A DNA stretch of 64,000 nt, taken from assembly GCF_030398385.1 (NCBI RefSeq), contig NZ_JAOAOQ010000006.1, positions 62,001-126,000 of the forward strand. Direction: 5' to 3'. Source of the stretch: Aquibium sp. ELW1220 (lineage in GTDB: Bacteria; Pseudomonadota; Alphaproteobacteria; Rhizobiales; Rhizobiaceae). Positions 1 through 8,375 of the stretch are shown piece after piece; position 1 is the stretch's first letter, and each line of letters opens with the position of its first letter. A program made the translations under genes and the position numbers. The notes below the pieces were generated by a model, which did no database searches, was not told the origin of the DNA, and saw only the letters and a list, made by a program, of their open reading frames with translations.

Positions 1-427
1 TCTCTTCATCATGGCCCGTACCGACGACATCATCAACGTCGCCGGACATCGTCTGTCCACCGGTGGCATGGAGGAAGTTCTGGCCGAGCATCCCGACGTC
101 GCCGAATGTGCCGTCATCGGCATCGCCGATACGATGAAGGGTCAGGTGCCCTGCGGCTTCGTCGTGCTCAATGCCGGTGTCACGCGCGATCCCGCCGAAC
201 TTGAAAGGGAGGTCGTGGCGCTGGTGCGCGACCGGATCGGCCCGGTGGCTGCGTTCAAGACGGTCGTGCCGGTCAAGCGCCTGCCGAAGACCAGGTCGGG
301 CAAGATCCTGCGCGGCACGATGCAGAAGATCGCCGACCACGAGGAATGGAAGATGCCGGCGACGATCGACGATCCGGCCATCCTGGAAGAGATCGCCGAG
401 GCGCTGAAGACGAAGGGCCTGGGCTGA
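1..427 (+). CDS. prpE: Propionyl-CoA synthetase, C-terminal part (truncated by window edge)
   Basis: C-terminal domain of an acyl-adenylate-forming enzyme that would convert propionate, ATP and CoA to propionyl-CoA. The frame is open from base 2, and the first ATG at 11 is an internal Met. Visible motifs are the hinge-type RTDDIINVAGHRLSTG segment, QVPCGFVVL, and the C-terminal KTRSGKILR, whose Lys is the catalytic and acetylation-controlled residue in this family. The ending with ATIDDPAILEEI fits PrpE better than acetyl-CoA synthetase. About 140 residues of a roughly 630-residue family are present; the rest lies before the window. The substrate assignment is by family resemblance. It may feed the PHB-type metabolism seen later in the window. 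Confidence 0.85.
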   Translation, partial: LFIMARTDDIINVAGHRLSTGGMEEVLAEHPDVAECAVIGIADTMKGQVPCGFVVLNAGVTRDPAELEREVVALVRDRIGPVAAFKTVVPVKRLPKTRSGKILRGTMQKIADHEEWKMPATIDDPAILEEIAEALKTKGLG

Positions 428-505
428 GCCGGAGGGCAGGCGCCCTCTGGCCCGCCCACGCTGCGAGGTCTATAAGCGGCGCTCGGACATGTTCAGGAGC
501 GCGCC

Positions 506-1294
506 ATGCCACTCGACGGGAAAGTCGCCATCGTCACCGGAGGCGCAGGCGGCATCGGCTACGCCATCGCCGAGCGCTTTGCGCGCGAGAAGGCCAAGGT
601 GGTAATCGCCGACGTCGACACCGAGAAGGGCGCCCGCGCCGAGCGCGACCTCGCCCGTTTCGGCGACGTCCAGTTCGTGAAGGCCGATGTGGGCCGGCGT
701 CTGGACGTGCACAACCTGGTCGCCGCGACCATCGACACGTTCGGAGACATCGACATCCTCGTCAACAATGCCGGGATTGCCCATGGCGCCGATTTCCTCG
801 ACGTGACCGAGGAGGATTTCGACCGCGTGCTCGCGGTCAACCTGAAGGGCTCCTTCCTGACCGGGCAAGCGGTCGCCCGGCACATGGTCGAACGCGTGAA
901 TTCGGGCGGCCCGGCGGGATCGATCGTCAACATGTCGTCCATCAACGCCGTGCTCGCGATTGCCAGCCAGGTGCCCTATTCGGTGTCGAAGGGCGGCGTC
1001 AGCCAGCTCACCAAGGCGATGGCGCTGTCGCTCGCGCCCCACGGAATCCGCGTCAACGCCATCGGCCCGGGCTCGATCCGCACCGACATGCTGGCGAGCG
1101 TCAATGCCGATCCCGCAGCGCGTGAGCGGATCCTCTCGCGCACGCCCCTCGGCCGCATCGGCAATCCATCGGAAATTGCCGCCATCGCCGTCTTCCTTGC
1201 GTCCGACGAGGCCAGCTACGTCACCGGCCAGACGATCTACGCCGACGGCGGCCGCCTGCCGCTGAACTACACGGTGCCCGTTCCGGAGGAATAA
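506..1294 (+). CDS. SDR family NAD(P)-dependent oxidoreductase
   Basis: Classical short-chain dehydrogenase/reductase of 262 residues, the normal length. The cofactor motif TGGAGGIG lies near residues 11-18. The acidic residue after beta-2 (IADVD) suggests NAD(H) preference. NNAG is near 86-89, the catalytic Ser in NMSSIN is near 143, and the YSVSK catalytic Tyr/Lys motif is near 156-160. The start at 506 is preceded by an AGGAG-like site (492-497). The substrate cannot be read from sequence; the ending GGRLPLNY is common in SDRs labelled glucose 1-dehydrogenase-like. It lies 78 bp after the acyl-CoA synthetase and may be cotranscribed with it. Confidence 0.85.
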   Translation: MPLDGKVAIVTGGAGGIGYAIAERFAREKAKVVIADVDTEKGARAERDLARFGDVQFVKADVGRRLDVHNLVAATIDTFGDIDILVNNAGIAHGADFLDVTEEDFDRVLAVNLKGSFLTGQAVARHMVERVNSGGPAGSIVNMSSINAVLAIASQVPYSVSKGGVSQLTKAMALSLAPHGIRVNAIGPGSIRTDMLASVNADPAARERILSRTPLGRIGNPSEIAAIAVFLASDEASYVTGQTIYADGGRLPLNYTVPVPEE

Positions 1295-1310
1295 GCGCGG
1301 TCGCCGATCG

Positions 1311-1334
1311 CTCCTGACGCGATGTCGTCAGGAG
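1311..1334. promoter_or_regulatory. Operator-like dyad, copy 1
   Basis: Perfect 8-bp arms CTCCTGAC (1311-1318) and GTCAGGAG (1327-1334) around the spacer GCGATGTC. The same arms and an ATGT-containing 8-bp spacer recur at 1665-1688. It lies 48 bp before the DUF1127 start. The likely binder is the WYL regulator encoded at 2125 (inference). TCGTCA (1325-1330) could serve as a weak -35 overlapping the dyad. Confidence 0.65.
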
Positions 1335-1381
1335 GGGGATGGCACAATCTCTCCATCGCAAGACAGTCGATGGAGACACTC

Positions 1382-1564
1382 ATGACCACCTTCCCGACCT
1401 CACTGCTCGGCCGCTGGGCCGAGAGATGGCGCGCGACCCGCGACAGGGTTCGTACGGAAAGAGCGATCGCCCGCCTGTCGCCGGCGCTTCGTCGCGACAT
1501 CGGCTGGCCGGATGCGGTTTCGCATCAGACCGGCTGGCGCGGCCACATCGTCGACGGCAAGTGA
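1382..1564 (+). CDS. DUF1127 domain small protein
   Basis: 60-residue basic protein. Residues about 22-44 (RVRTERAIARLSPALRRDIG) match the arginine-rich DUF1127 (YjiS-like) pattern, in which a conserved L-x2-RDIG segment ends the domain. Start at ATG 1382 was chosen because GGAGA at 1372-1376 sits correctly before it. The upstream ATG at 1322 overlaps the dyad at 1311-1334, so it is probably in the promoter rather than the gene. DUF1127 proteins in rhizobia have been linked to phosphate and RNA metabolism, but no function can be assigned here. It shares a promoter dyad with the next gene, which suggests co-regulation. Confidence 0.75.
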   Translation: MTTFPTSLLGRWAERWRATRDRVRTERAIARLSPALRRDIGWPDAVSHQTGWRGHIVDGK

Positions 1565-1664
1565 GGCGCGCGGCCGATGCGCCTGGCAGGGCTCCCCATC
1601 TCCTTCTCCACCCTGCCATCCGTGCAGTGCGGCCGCCCTGATGTGGGCGTCCGCAAACTGACAT

Positions 1665-1707
1665 CTCCTGACAGTATGTTGTCAGGAGCACCCTGCCACT
1701 GTCTAAT
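1665..1707 (+). promoter_or_regulatory. Promoter with operator-like dyad, copy 2
   Basis: Dyad CTCCTGAC (1665-1672) / GTCAGGAG (1681-1688) with 8-bp spacer AGTATGTT. TTGTCA (1679-1684) and TCTAAT (1702-1707) form a -35/-10 pair separated by exactly 17 bp, each one mismatch from the sigma-70 consensus. The right half of the dyad covers the -35, so a bound protein would block polymerase. It precedes the glyoxalase/WYL-regulator pair, which suggests autoregulation (inference). Confidence 0.7.
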
Positions 1708-1727
1708 CCACCAAGAAAGGAATGCCG

Positions 1728-2099
1728 ATGTCATTCACTCCGCAGAATTCCGTCGTCTGGATCGAGATCCCGGTCACCGACATGGCGCGCGCCAAGGCCT
1801 TCTACGGCGCCGTGCTGCAGAACGAACTCGCCGACGAAGAGGGAGGGCCCAATCCCATGGCCCGGTTCCGTGCAGCAAGCGAGGAGGCAACGTCCGGCCA
1901 TCTCTATCCCGGCAAGCCGGCAGCGCCGGGCACCGGCAGCACCATCCATCTCGCCGTTGCGGCGCCGCTGGAGGAAGCCATGCAGCGCGTGACGGTCAAT
2001 GGCGGGCAGGTCGTCTCGCCGGTAATCCAGATCCCCGCCGGCCGTTTCGCCTATTGCCTCGATCCGGACGGCAACTCCATCGGCCTGTTCACCGCCTGA
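1728..2099 (+). CDS. VOC (glyoxalase/bleomycin-resistance) family protein
   Basis: 123-residue single-domain vicinal-oxygen-chelate protein. It begins with the beta strand WIEIPVTDMARAKAFYGAVL, typical of glyoxalase-fold proteins, and ends with FAYCLDPDGNSIGLFT, which carries the metal-site region. ATG 1728 is preferred over ATG 1722 because AAAGGA (1716-1721) abuts 1722 but is 6 bases from 1728. The substrate is unknown; small VOC proteins paired with YafY-type regulators are common in rhizobia. It is 25 bp upstream of the WYL regulator and probably in one operon, under the dyad-bearing promoter. Confidence 0.85.
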   Translation: MSFTPQNSVVWIEIPVTDMARAKAFYGAVLQNELADEEGGPNPMARFRAASEEATSGHLYPGKPAAPGTGSTIHLAVAAPLEEAMQRVTVNGGQVVSPVIQIPAGRFAYCLDPDGNSIGLFTA

Positions 2100-2124
2100 T
2101 CGGCACATCGAGAGGATACCTGCC

Positions 2125-2853
2125 ATGCGACGCGCCGACCGCCTGTTCCAGATCGTCCAGCATCTGCGCGGCGGTCGGCTCGTCACCGCGCGCATGCTCG
2201 GCGAGTGGCTGGAAGTCTCGGAACGCACGATCTACCGCGACATCGCCGACCTCCAGTCGACGGGCGTGCCGATCGACGGGGAGGCCGGCGTCGGCTACCT
2301 CATGCGCTCCGGCTACGACCTGCCGCCGCTGATGTTCACGCGCGACGAGATCGTGGCCCTGGTCGCCGGAGCCCGCATGGTGCGGGCCTTCGGCGGTGCG
2401 GCCATGGCTCGCTCCGCCGAGGAGGCGCTGGTCAAGATTGCAGCCGTCCTGCCCGACAGCGAAAAGGACCGCATCGCGCGCACCGAGATCCACGCGCCGC
2501 TCTATGTCGTCAGCCAGCCGGACCGGGAGAAGATCGATACCATCGAGCGCGCAATCGAGAGCCGCACCGTGCTGACGCTCGACTATCAGGACGAGGCCGA
2601 CAAGAGTTCGGTGCGGGACGTGCGCCCGCTCGGGCTCTGGTTCTGGGGCAAGGTGTGGACCCTGGTCGCATGGTGCGAGCTGCGCGAGGATTTCCGCGCC
2701 TTCCGCATCGACCGCATCGCCTGCCTGACCCTGGCCGAGCGGACCTTCCGGCAGGAGCGCGGCAAGCAATTGGCCGACTTCTACCGCCAGATGGAAGAGC
2801 GGGCGCCCGGCGGGGCAGCCACCCTCCGGAGGCGCGCCACGCACGAAGGCTGA
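2125..2853 (+). CDS. HTH-WYL domain transcriptional regulator (YafY family)
   Basis: 242 residues. The N-terminal winged HTH (residues about 3-60) includes RLFQIVQHLRGGRLVTA and the recognition segment EVSERTIYRDIADLQSTGVPI. The WYL domain (about 135-215) contains the segment GKVWTLVAWCELREDFRAFR, in which the family-naming W-Y-L is W-T-L. WYL domains bind ligands and often nucleic-acid-derived signals; most such regulators act locally. It follows the VOC gene by 25 bp with GAGAGGA as ribosome-binding site. The two identical dyads at 1311 and 1665 are the natural candidates for its operators (inference). Confidence 0.88.
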   Translation: MRRADRLFQIVQHLRGGRLVTARMLGEWLEVSERTIYRDIADLQSTGVPIDGEAGVGYLMRSGYDLPPLMFTRDEIVALVAGARMVRAFGGAAMARSAEEALVKIAAVLPDSEKDRIARTEIHAPLYVVSQPDREKIDTIERAIESRTVLTLDYQDEADKSSVRDVRPLGLWFWGKVWTLVAWCELREDFRAFRIDRIACLTLAERTFRQERGKQLADFYRQMEERAPGGAATLRRRATHEG

Positions 2854-2877
2854 CGCGGCGCGCGCCGTTCGGCGGCG

Positions 2878-3882
2878 TCAGCCGACGTCGAGCACGATCT
2901 TGCCGATGTGGTCGCCTTCCTCCATCCGCTCATGCGCCCGCCAGGCGTCGCGCATCGGGTAGATCATGTCCATGACAGGCGCCACCTTGCGCTCGCCGAG
3001 CAGCGGCCAGATCAGCCGCTCGAGTTCCGCGGCGACGGCACCCTTGAATTCGACCGTCCGCGGCCGCAGCGTCGAGCCGGTGTGGACCAGCCGCTTCACC
3101 ATCAGCTTGGCGAAGTTCACCTCGGCCTTCGCGCCGCCGAGGAAGGCGATCTGGACGATCCGCCCTTCCACGGCTGCTGCTTCGTAGTTGCGATCGATGT
3201 AGCTGCCGCCCACCATGTCGAGGATCAGGTCCACGCCCCTGCCGCCGGTCGCCTCCTTCGCCACCGCGACGAAATCCTCCTCGCGATAGTTGATCGCGCG
3301 GGTGGCGCCGAGCTTCACGCAGGCTTCGCACTTGTCTGCCGATCCGGCCGTCGCCAGCACGGTGGCGCCGAAGGCGGCGGCAAGCTGTATCGCCGTCGTG
3401 CCGATGCCGGACGAACCGCCGTGGACGAGGAAGGTCTCGCCCGCCTTGAGGCCTCCGCGCTGGAAGACGTTGTGCCAGACGGTGAAGAAGGTCTCGGGCA
3501 GTGCGGCCGCTTCCGTCAGCGTGAAACCGTGCGGCACGGGCAGCGCATTGCTCTCGTGGGTCAGGCAGTATTCGGCATAGCCGCCGCCGGGGGTCAGCGC
3601 GCAGACCTGGTCGCCGACGCGCCAGCGGCGGGCCTCGGGACCGACTGCGGCCACCGTGCCGGCCACCTCCAGACCCGGCAGGTCCGACGCGCCGGGCGGC
3701 GGCGGATAAGCCCCCGTCCGCTGCGCGACATCGGGCCGGTTAACGCCCGCTGCGCTGACGCGGATGAGAATGTCGCCGCCCTCGGGCCTCGGCACCGGCC
3801 GCGTTTCCGGTTTCAGCACGCGCGGCCCACCCGGCTCGCTGATGGCGATGGCTGTCATCATCTCGGGAAGGGCGTCTGCCAT
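2878..3882 (-). CDS. NAD(P)H-quinone oxidoreductase, zinc-independent MDR (zeta-crystallin/PIG3 type)
   Basis: 334-residue medium-chain dehydrogenase/reductase. The GroES-like N domain (1-125) contains GVNRPDVAQRTGAYPPPPG, characteristic of quinone oxidoreductases. The Rossmann domain has the nucleotide motif VHGGSSGIGTTAIQLA near 145-160. The cluster of zinc-binding cysteines found in alcohol dehydrogenases is absent. It would transfer electrons from NADPH to quinones in the cytoplasm. It is convergent with the WYL regulator and divergent from the DUF1192 gene, so probably monocistronic. Confidence 0.88.
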   Translation of the reverse strand: MADALPEMMTAIAISEPGGPRVLKPETRPVPRPEGGDILIRVSAAGVNRPDVAQRTGAYPPPPGASDLPGLEVAGTVAAVGPEARRWRVGDQVCALTPGGGYAEYCLTHESNALPVPHGFTLTEAAALPETFFTVWHNVFQRGGLKAGETFLVHGGSSGIGTTAIQLAAAFGATVLATAGSADKCEACVKLGATRAINYREEDFVAVAKEATGGRGVDLILDMVGGSYIDRNYEAAAVEGRIVQIAFLGGAKAEVNFAKLMVKRLVHTGSTLRPRTVEFKGAVAAELERLIWPLLGERKVAPVMDMIYPMRDAWRAHERMEEGDHIGKIVLDVG

Positions 3883-3982
3883 GATGTCTCCTGTCGATCG
3901 GCGGTCTGGAGCCGGAGATTTGATTCCCGACCCCGCGGGACTGTATCCTCCTCACCACGAACGGCAACCGGAGGAGACGGCC

Positions 3983-4177
3983 ATGGGTATTCTCGAAGAA
4001 GAACAGCCGCGCAAGGCCCGGCCACACGAGATCGGCCAGGATCTCTCCTTGCTCTCGGTCGCCGATCTCGAGGAACGCATCGGGCTTTTGCGCGCAGAAA
4101 TCGCGCGCATCGAGGTAGAATTGAAGGCGAAGGGATCCACGAAACAGGCCGCCGAGGCGCTATTCCGCCGCATTTGA
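3983..4177 (+). CDS. DUF1192 family protein
   Basis: 64-residue protein with the DUF1192 hallmark HEIGQDLSLLSVADLEERI, followed by the heptad-like helix LLRAEIARIEVELKAKG and a C-terminal ALFRR. It is a short coiled-coil protein of unknown function found across alphaproteobacteria. Start ATG 3983 follows GGAGGAGA (3970-3977) at normal spacing; the frame is open further upstream, but that part resembles no family. It probably shares the promoter region with the divergent oxidoreductase. Confidence 0.82.
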   Translation: MGILEEEQPRKARPHEIGQDLSLLSVADLEERIGLLRAEIARIEVELKAKGSTKQAAEALFRRI

Positions 4178-4267
4178 CGGGTTGACCTCGCCGCCCTGTC
4201 GCCGAAGCTGTCACGCGCCGCTTCGAAGCCGCCCCGCGATTCGTTCGACCCCAAACGGAAGGTTCCC

Positions 4268-5539
4268 ATGTTCGCGAGCTACAGACCGATCCTGTCTCTG
4301 CTGCGCGGCACCGCCTTCCTGCTGGCGGCGTCGGGACTGCACAGCCTTCTGCTCCCGTTGCGCGGCCAGGCGGAAGGATTTTCGACGACCTCGCTCGGCC
4401 TGCTCGGCACGGCCTGGGCGGCCGGTTTCGTCGCGGGTTGTTTGACGGCGCCGCGGCTGGTGCGCCGGGTCGGCCACGTCAGGGCTTTCGGCGCGTTCGC
4501 GGCTTCGGCCGCGATCATCGCCCTGCTGACGGGCCTGATCATCGACCAGTATGTCTGGATCTTCCTGCGCGTCTTCACCGGCTTCTGCATGGCGGGCGCC
4601 TTCATGGTGATCGAAAGCTGGCTGAACGAGAGCGCCACCAATGAGAACCGCGGCACCGTCTTCGGCATCTACATGATGGTGACCAACGCCTCCCTCATGG
4701 GCGGACAGCTGATCGTCGCGGCGGGCGACGTCACGACGGCATCGCTGTTCATGGTCACCGGCATCTTCTTCTGCCTCGCGCTGATCCCCACCACCGTGTC
4801 GACGCAGGCGACGCCGAAGCCGCTGGTGGGCGTCTCGCTCGACCTGAAAGCGCTCTACGCCAATTCGCCGGTCGCCTCGGCCGGGTGCCTGCTGGTCGGG
4901 GTCGCAAACGGCGCTTGGGGGACGCTTGGCGCCGTGTTCGGTGCCGAGATCGGCATCTCGACCGCCCAGATCGCGCTGATGATGAGCCTGGCCGTCGTCG
5001 CCGGCGCGGTGTTCCAGTTGCCGGCCGGCCGTCTCTCCGACCGCACCGACCGGCGCTACGTGCTGGCCGGAGCGGCCTTTGCGGCTGCCGCCATCGGCCT
5101 CCTCATCTTCGTCGTCGGCGCGCGCGATGGCACGACGGTCATCGCGCTGACCGCTGCCTACGGTGCCATGGCCTACGTGCTCTATTCCCTGGCCGTCGCG
5201 CACGCCAACGACCACGCCAAGTCCGAGGATTTCGTGAAAGTGTCGGGCGGTCTCCTGCTTCTCTACGGTTTCGGCACGATGATCGGTCCCCTCGTCGGCG
5301 GCGCCCTGATGGACCGGATGCGGCCCGAGAGCCTGTTCCTGACGACCGCGCTCGCCCACCTCCTGATCGCCGGCTACACGCTACTGCGCATCAGGCGCCG
5401 CGCCCCGGTGCCGGTGGAGGAGCGCGAATCCTTCAGCTCGCTGCCGCCCGAGCGCGCGACCACGCCCGAAGTGCTGCGCCTCGATCCGCGCGGCGATGGC
5501 GACCTGGGGAGCGAAACAAGCGAGAAGGACGCGGCCTGA
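4268..5539 (+). CDS. MFS transporter
   Basis: 423 residues with roughly 12 hydrophobic segments. The first transmembrane region starts at residue about 10, a central loop lies near 180-205, and a polar tail of about 45 residues (from about 378) follows the last helix. The motif A-like loop GRLSDRTDRRYVLAG between helices of the second half marks the major facilitator superfamily. The overall layout resembles YcaD-type sugar/metabolite exporters. The substrate cannot be inferred. ATG 4268 is preceded by GGAAGG. It stands alone between DUF1192 and the ArsR-type regulator. Confidence 0.85.
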   Translation: MFASYRPILSLLRGTAFLLAASGLHSLLLPLRGQAEGFSTTSLGLLGTAWAAGFVAGCLTAPRLVRRVGHVRAFGAFAASAAIIALLTGLIIDQYVWIFLRVFTGFCMAGAFMVIESWLNESATNENRGTVFGIYMMVTNASLMGGQLIVAAGDVTTASLFMVTGIFFCLALIPTTVSTQATPKPLVGVSLDLKALYANSPVASAGCLLVGVANGAWGTLGAVFGAEIGISTAQIALMMSLAVVAGAVFQLPAGRLSDRTDRRYVLAGAAFAAAAIGLLIFVVGARDGTTVIALTAAYGAMAYVLYSLAVAHANDHAKSEDFVKVSGGLLLLYGFGTMIGPLVGGALMDRMRPESLFLTTALAHLLIAGYTLLRIRRRAPVPVEERESFSSLPPERATTPEVLRLDPRGDGDLGSETSEKDAA

Positions 5540-5650
5540 CGATATCCGCACGAGCGCTTCGAAAGCGGCCGGCCGACCCTGGCTCGCTCCCTTGTCGCCA
5601 GTCCGTCGGATCGGGTTTGAGTTTGTCCCGCGAGCGGCTATCGTGAGCGC

Positions 5651-5914
5651 ATGGTCACGATCGACGCGTTCATGGCGATTTCGGATGCAAACCGCCGGCA
5701 CCTGCTCGAAGAGCTGCGCCGCGGGCCGAAAACCGTCAACGCCCTTGCAGCGGGACTGCCGGTCTCGCGGCCGGCCGTATCGCAGCACCTGAAGGTCCTT
5801 CTGGACGCCGGACTTGTGGTGGCGAGCCGTGACGGCACGAAGCGGATCTATGCGATCAACCCGGGCGGGTTCACGCGCCTCAACATTTGGCTCGATCAGT
5901 TCTGGACCGAATGA
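5651..5914 (+). CDS. ArsR-family winged-helix transcriptional regulator
   Basis: 87 residues forming a compact winged helix: AISDANRRHLLEELRRGPKTV, then the recognition helix VSRPAVSQHLKVLLDAGLV, then the wing VASRDGTKRIYAI. No metal-binding cysteine (ELCVCDL-type) motif is present, so it is not an arsenic or zinc sensor of the classic kind. It resembles the SdpR/YgaV-like group often paired with SRPBCC or MFS genes. It follows the MFS gene by 111 bp and could regulate it. A 14-bp palindrome CTTCCCCGGGGAAG follows the stop at 5916-5929. Confidence 0.82.
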   Translation: MVTIDAFMAISDANRRHLLEELRRGPKTVNALAAGLPVSRPAVSQHLKVLLDAGLVVASRDGTKRIYAINPGGFTRLNIWLDQFWTE

Positions 5915-6007
5915 CCTTCCCCGGGGAAGAGACCGGCGGCAGGAGGATCCGCCGGTCCAGGAAAGCCCGGCTCCGGCGCAGGTGCGCGGAGCTCGGGCCT
6001 TGGCTCG

Positions 6008-6187
6008 TCAGTGCGTCGTGTGATGCGATCCGAGCTTCTCGATCGCATCCTTGAGGGCGAGCTTTCGCCGCTTGAGCTGATTGACCTCGATGTCGTCGGT
6101 GGACGGACGCGCGATCGCCTCGGCGATTTCGCGGTCGAGCTGGTTGTGCTTGCGCTTCAGTTCCTCGATGTGCGACGTCAGAGACAT
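6008..6187 (-). CDS. DUF465 (YdcH family) small protein
   Basis: 59-residue protein, translated from the complement: it begins MSLTSHIEELKRKHNQLDRE and ends KLALKDAIEKLGSHHTTH. The KRKKLALKD segment with a preceding charged helix is the DUF465/YdcH signature. Initiation at 6187 is supported by AAGGGAG just upstream on the minus strand. Function is unknown; these are short helical hairpins. A second DUF465 gene runs divergently 218 bp away. Confidence 0.8.
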   Translation of the reverse strand: MSLTSHIEELKRKHNQLDREIAEAIARPSTDDIEVNQLKRRKLALKDAIEKLGSHHTTH

Positions 6188-6405
6188 GCGTGGTGCTCCC
6201 TTTCCTCGTTCGGACGTCAGGAACCGCGTCCCACCGCAGGCCGCGATTCATGACAACGCGATGACAGTGTGCCACCACTCGATCGGCCTGTCGAATGTGC
6301 CGTGGTAGCATTTTCTGTCGGCTCGAAATGTGATATGGGCCTGCGGCCCGGGCGAGACCCCGGTCCTGCCATTTGGGCGCGAAATCCTGCGCCGGGGAAG
6401 CATGC

Positions 6406-6609
6406 ATGTCGGAACAGGAACAGGCCGAAATTCGTCTCGAATTTGCGCGCTTGAAGCAGGAACACGCCGATTTCGACGCGGCAATCAACGCGATGATCGC
6501 AACTGGATGCGACCCGCTCCAGATCCAGCGGATGAAGAAGAAGAAGCTGGCGATCAAGGACAGGCTGACCCATCTCGAGGACCGCGTGATTCCCGACATC
6601 ATCGCCTGA
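6406..6609 (+). CDS. DUF465 (YdcH family) small protein, second copy
   Basis: 67 residues starting MSEQEQAEIRLEFARLKQEH and containing MKKKKLAIKDRLTHLEDRVIP, the same family core as the divergent neighbour at 6008-6187. ATG 6406 is chosen because GGGGAAG (6394-6400) precedes it; the in-frame upstream ATG at 6373 lacks such a site. It lies 73 bp before purE and may be cotranscribed with it. Rhizobial genomes commonly keep such a gene beside purEK. Confidence 0.8.
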   Translation: MSEQEQAEIRLEFARLKQEHADFDAAINAMIATGCDPLQIQRMKKKKLAIKDRLTHLEDRVIPDIIA

Positions 6610-6682
6610 GGCGGCAATGCCAGGTCGCGAGGGCGCCGTTTTTCTTGCGGCATGATGGGTATTCGGTTAAGGCGCGGCTTTG

Positions 6683-7198
6683 ATGGGAGAGATCGGATCC
6701 TTGGAAAGCGTGCGTCCCGAAGTCGCCATCATCATGGGTAGCCAGTCTGACTGGGCGACCATGCGCCATGCCGCCGACACGCTGGCCGAGCTCGGCATCG
6801 CGCATGATTCGCTCATCGTCTCCGCCCACCGCACGCCCGAACGGCTCTTCGACTTCGCCAGGGGCGCGAAAGCCGCCGGCTACAAGGTCGTCGTCGCGGG
6901 CGCCGGCGGAGCCGCCCATCTTCCCGGGATGACGGCCTCCCTGACTCCCCTCCCGGTCTTCGGCGTCCCGGTCGAATCGAAAGCGCTTTCGGGCCAGGAT
7001 TCGCTCCTGTCGATCGTGCAGATGCCTGCCGGCATCCCGGTCGGAACGCTGGCCATCGGCCGCGCCGGCGCGGTCAATGCAGCACTGCTCGCCGCCGCCG
7101 TCCTGGCCCTCTCCGACGAAGCGCTGGCCGGGCGGCTGGATCGCTACCGCGCTGCCCAGACCGGCAAGGTGGCCCTGCGGCCGTCGGACGACGCATGA
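6683..7198 (+). CDS. purE: N5-carboxyaminoimidazole ribonucleotide mutase
   Basis: 171-residue class I PurE, catalysing N5-CAIR to CAIR in purine synthesis. Diagnostic motifs are [12 protein letters not shown] (phosphate-binding loop, residues about 14-25), [10 protein letters not shown] with the catalytic His, and [20 protein letters not shown]. It overlaps purK by ATGA, so the two are translationally coupled. Start ATG 6683 is used; a TTG immediately upstream is also possible. Confidence 0.95.
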   Translation: MGEIGSLESVRPEVAIIMGSQSDWATMRHAADTLAELGIAHDSLIVSAHRTPERLFDFARGAKAAGYKVVVAGAGGAAHLPGMTASLTPLPVFGVPVESKALSGQDSLLSIVQMPAGIPVGTLAIGRAGAVNAALLAAAVLALSDEALAGRLDRYRAAQTGKVALRPSDDA

Positions 7199-8268
7199 TC
7201 CGCCCTCTCGTCCCCGGCGACATGATCGGCATCATCGGCGGTGGCCAGCTCGGCCGCATGCTGGCCATGGCAGCCGCCCGGCTCGGCTTCCGGACGACCA
7301 TCCTCGAGCCGCAGCCGGACTGTCCGGCCGCGCAGGTCGCAAACAGCCAGATCCTCGCCGCCTATGACGACCGCGCGGCGCTGACGTCGCTCGCTGCCCG
7401 CTCGGCCGTCGTGACCTACGAGTTCGAGAACGTGCCGGTGGGTGCGGCGAAGCACCTGACCGACCACGTGCCGGTGTTCCCGCCACCTCTGGCGCTGGAA
7501 ACGGCGCAGGACAGGCTGGCCGAGAAGAGCTTCCTGAACCGCCAGGGGATATCCACAGCCCGTTTCCACCCTGTGGACAACGACTCCGATCTGAAGTCCG
7601 CGCTCGAAATCTTCGGCGGCAGCGGCGTCCTGAAGACGCGCCGCCTCGGTTATGACGGCAAGGGCCAGCGCCTGCTGCGCAACGCGACGGCCGGAGACGT
7701 CGACGGTGCGTTCGAGGCCATGGGGGGCGTCCCGCTGATCCTGGAGGAACTGGTCGCCTTCGATTTCGAGTTCTCGATCATCGCCGCACGGGGCCTCGAC
7801 GGCTCGATGATGGCCTACGACGCGGCTCGAAACGAGCACTCGGACGGGATCCTGCGCCGCTCGACGGTCCCCGCCGGGCTCGATCCGAAGATGGAGGAAA
7901 CGGCGCGAGAGGCCACCTTCGCGCTCATGGCCGCGCTTGGCTATGTCGGCGTGATCGGCGTCGAGTTCTTCGCACTGGCGGACGGCACCGTGCTGGCCAA
8001 CGAGTTCGCGCCCCGCGTCCACAATTCCGGACACTGGACGGAAGCCGCCTGTGTCGTCTCCCAGTTCGAGCAACACATCCGCGCCGTGGCCGGCCTGCCG
8101 CTCGGCGCGCCGGGGCGCCATTCCGCCTGCGTCATGGAAAACCTGATCGGCGACGACGTCGAGCGCATCCCCGACCTCATGGGCGAGGCGGGCGTGGTGC
8201 TCAATCTCTATGGCAAGACGGAAACCCGCCCCGGCCGCAAGATGGGGCATTTTACCCGACTTGGGTGA
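7195..8268 (+). CDS. purK: N5-carboxyaminoimidazole ribonucleotide synthase
   Basis: 357-residue ATP-grasp enzyme, converting AIR, ATP and bicarbonate to N5-CAIR. It begins with [21 protein letters not shown], typical of PurK. The ATP-grasp core includes [17 protein letters not shown] and [15 protein letters not shown], and the metal-binding end has [18 protein letters not shown]. Length is normal. It forms an operon with purE through a 4-bp overlap and is followed by a gap of 107 bp before the toxin-antitoxin pair. Confidence 0.95.
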   Translation: MIRPLVPGDMIGIIGGGQLGRMLAMAAARLGFRTTILEPQPDCPAAQVANSQILAAYDDRAALTSLAARSAVVTYEFENVPVGAAKHLTDHVPVFPPPLALETAQDRLAEKSFLNRQGISTARFHPVDNDSDLKSALEIFGGSGVLKTRRLGYDGKGQRLLRNATAGDVDGAFEAMGGVPLILEELVAFDFEFSIIAARGLDGSMMAYDAARNEHSDGILRRSTVPAGLDPKMEETAREATFALMAALGYVGVIGVEFFALADGTVLANEFAPRVHNSGHWTEAACVVSQFEQHIRAVAGLPLGAPGRHSACVMENLIGDDVERIPDLMGEAGVVLNLYGKTETRPGRKMGHFTRLG

Positions 8269-8375
8269 AGGGTCGTCGTGCTGCGCCTCACGGCGGTTCC
8301 TCGCTTCTGCACAGGTGACCGGGCCGTACGTTTGCTGTAAGTCATTTCCGGTGAAAGGTGTGCGGAGGCTCGACG

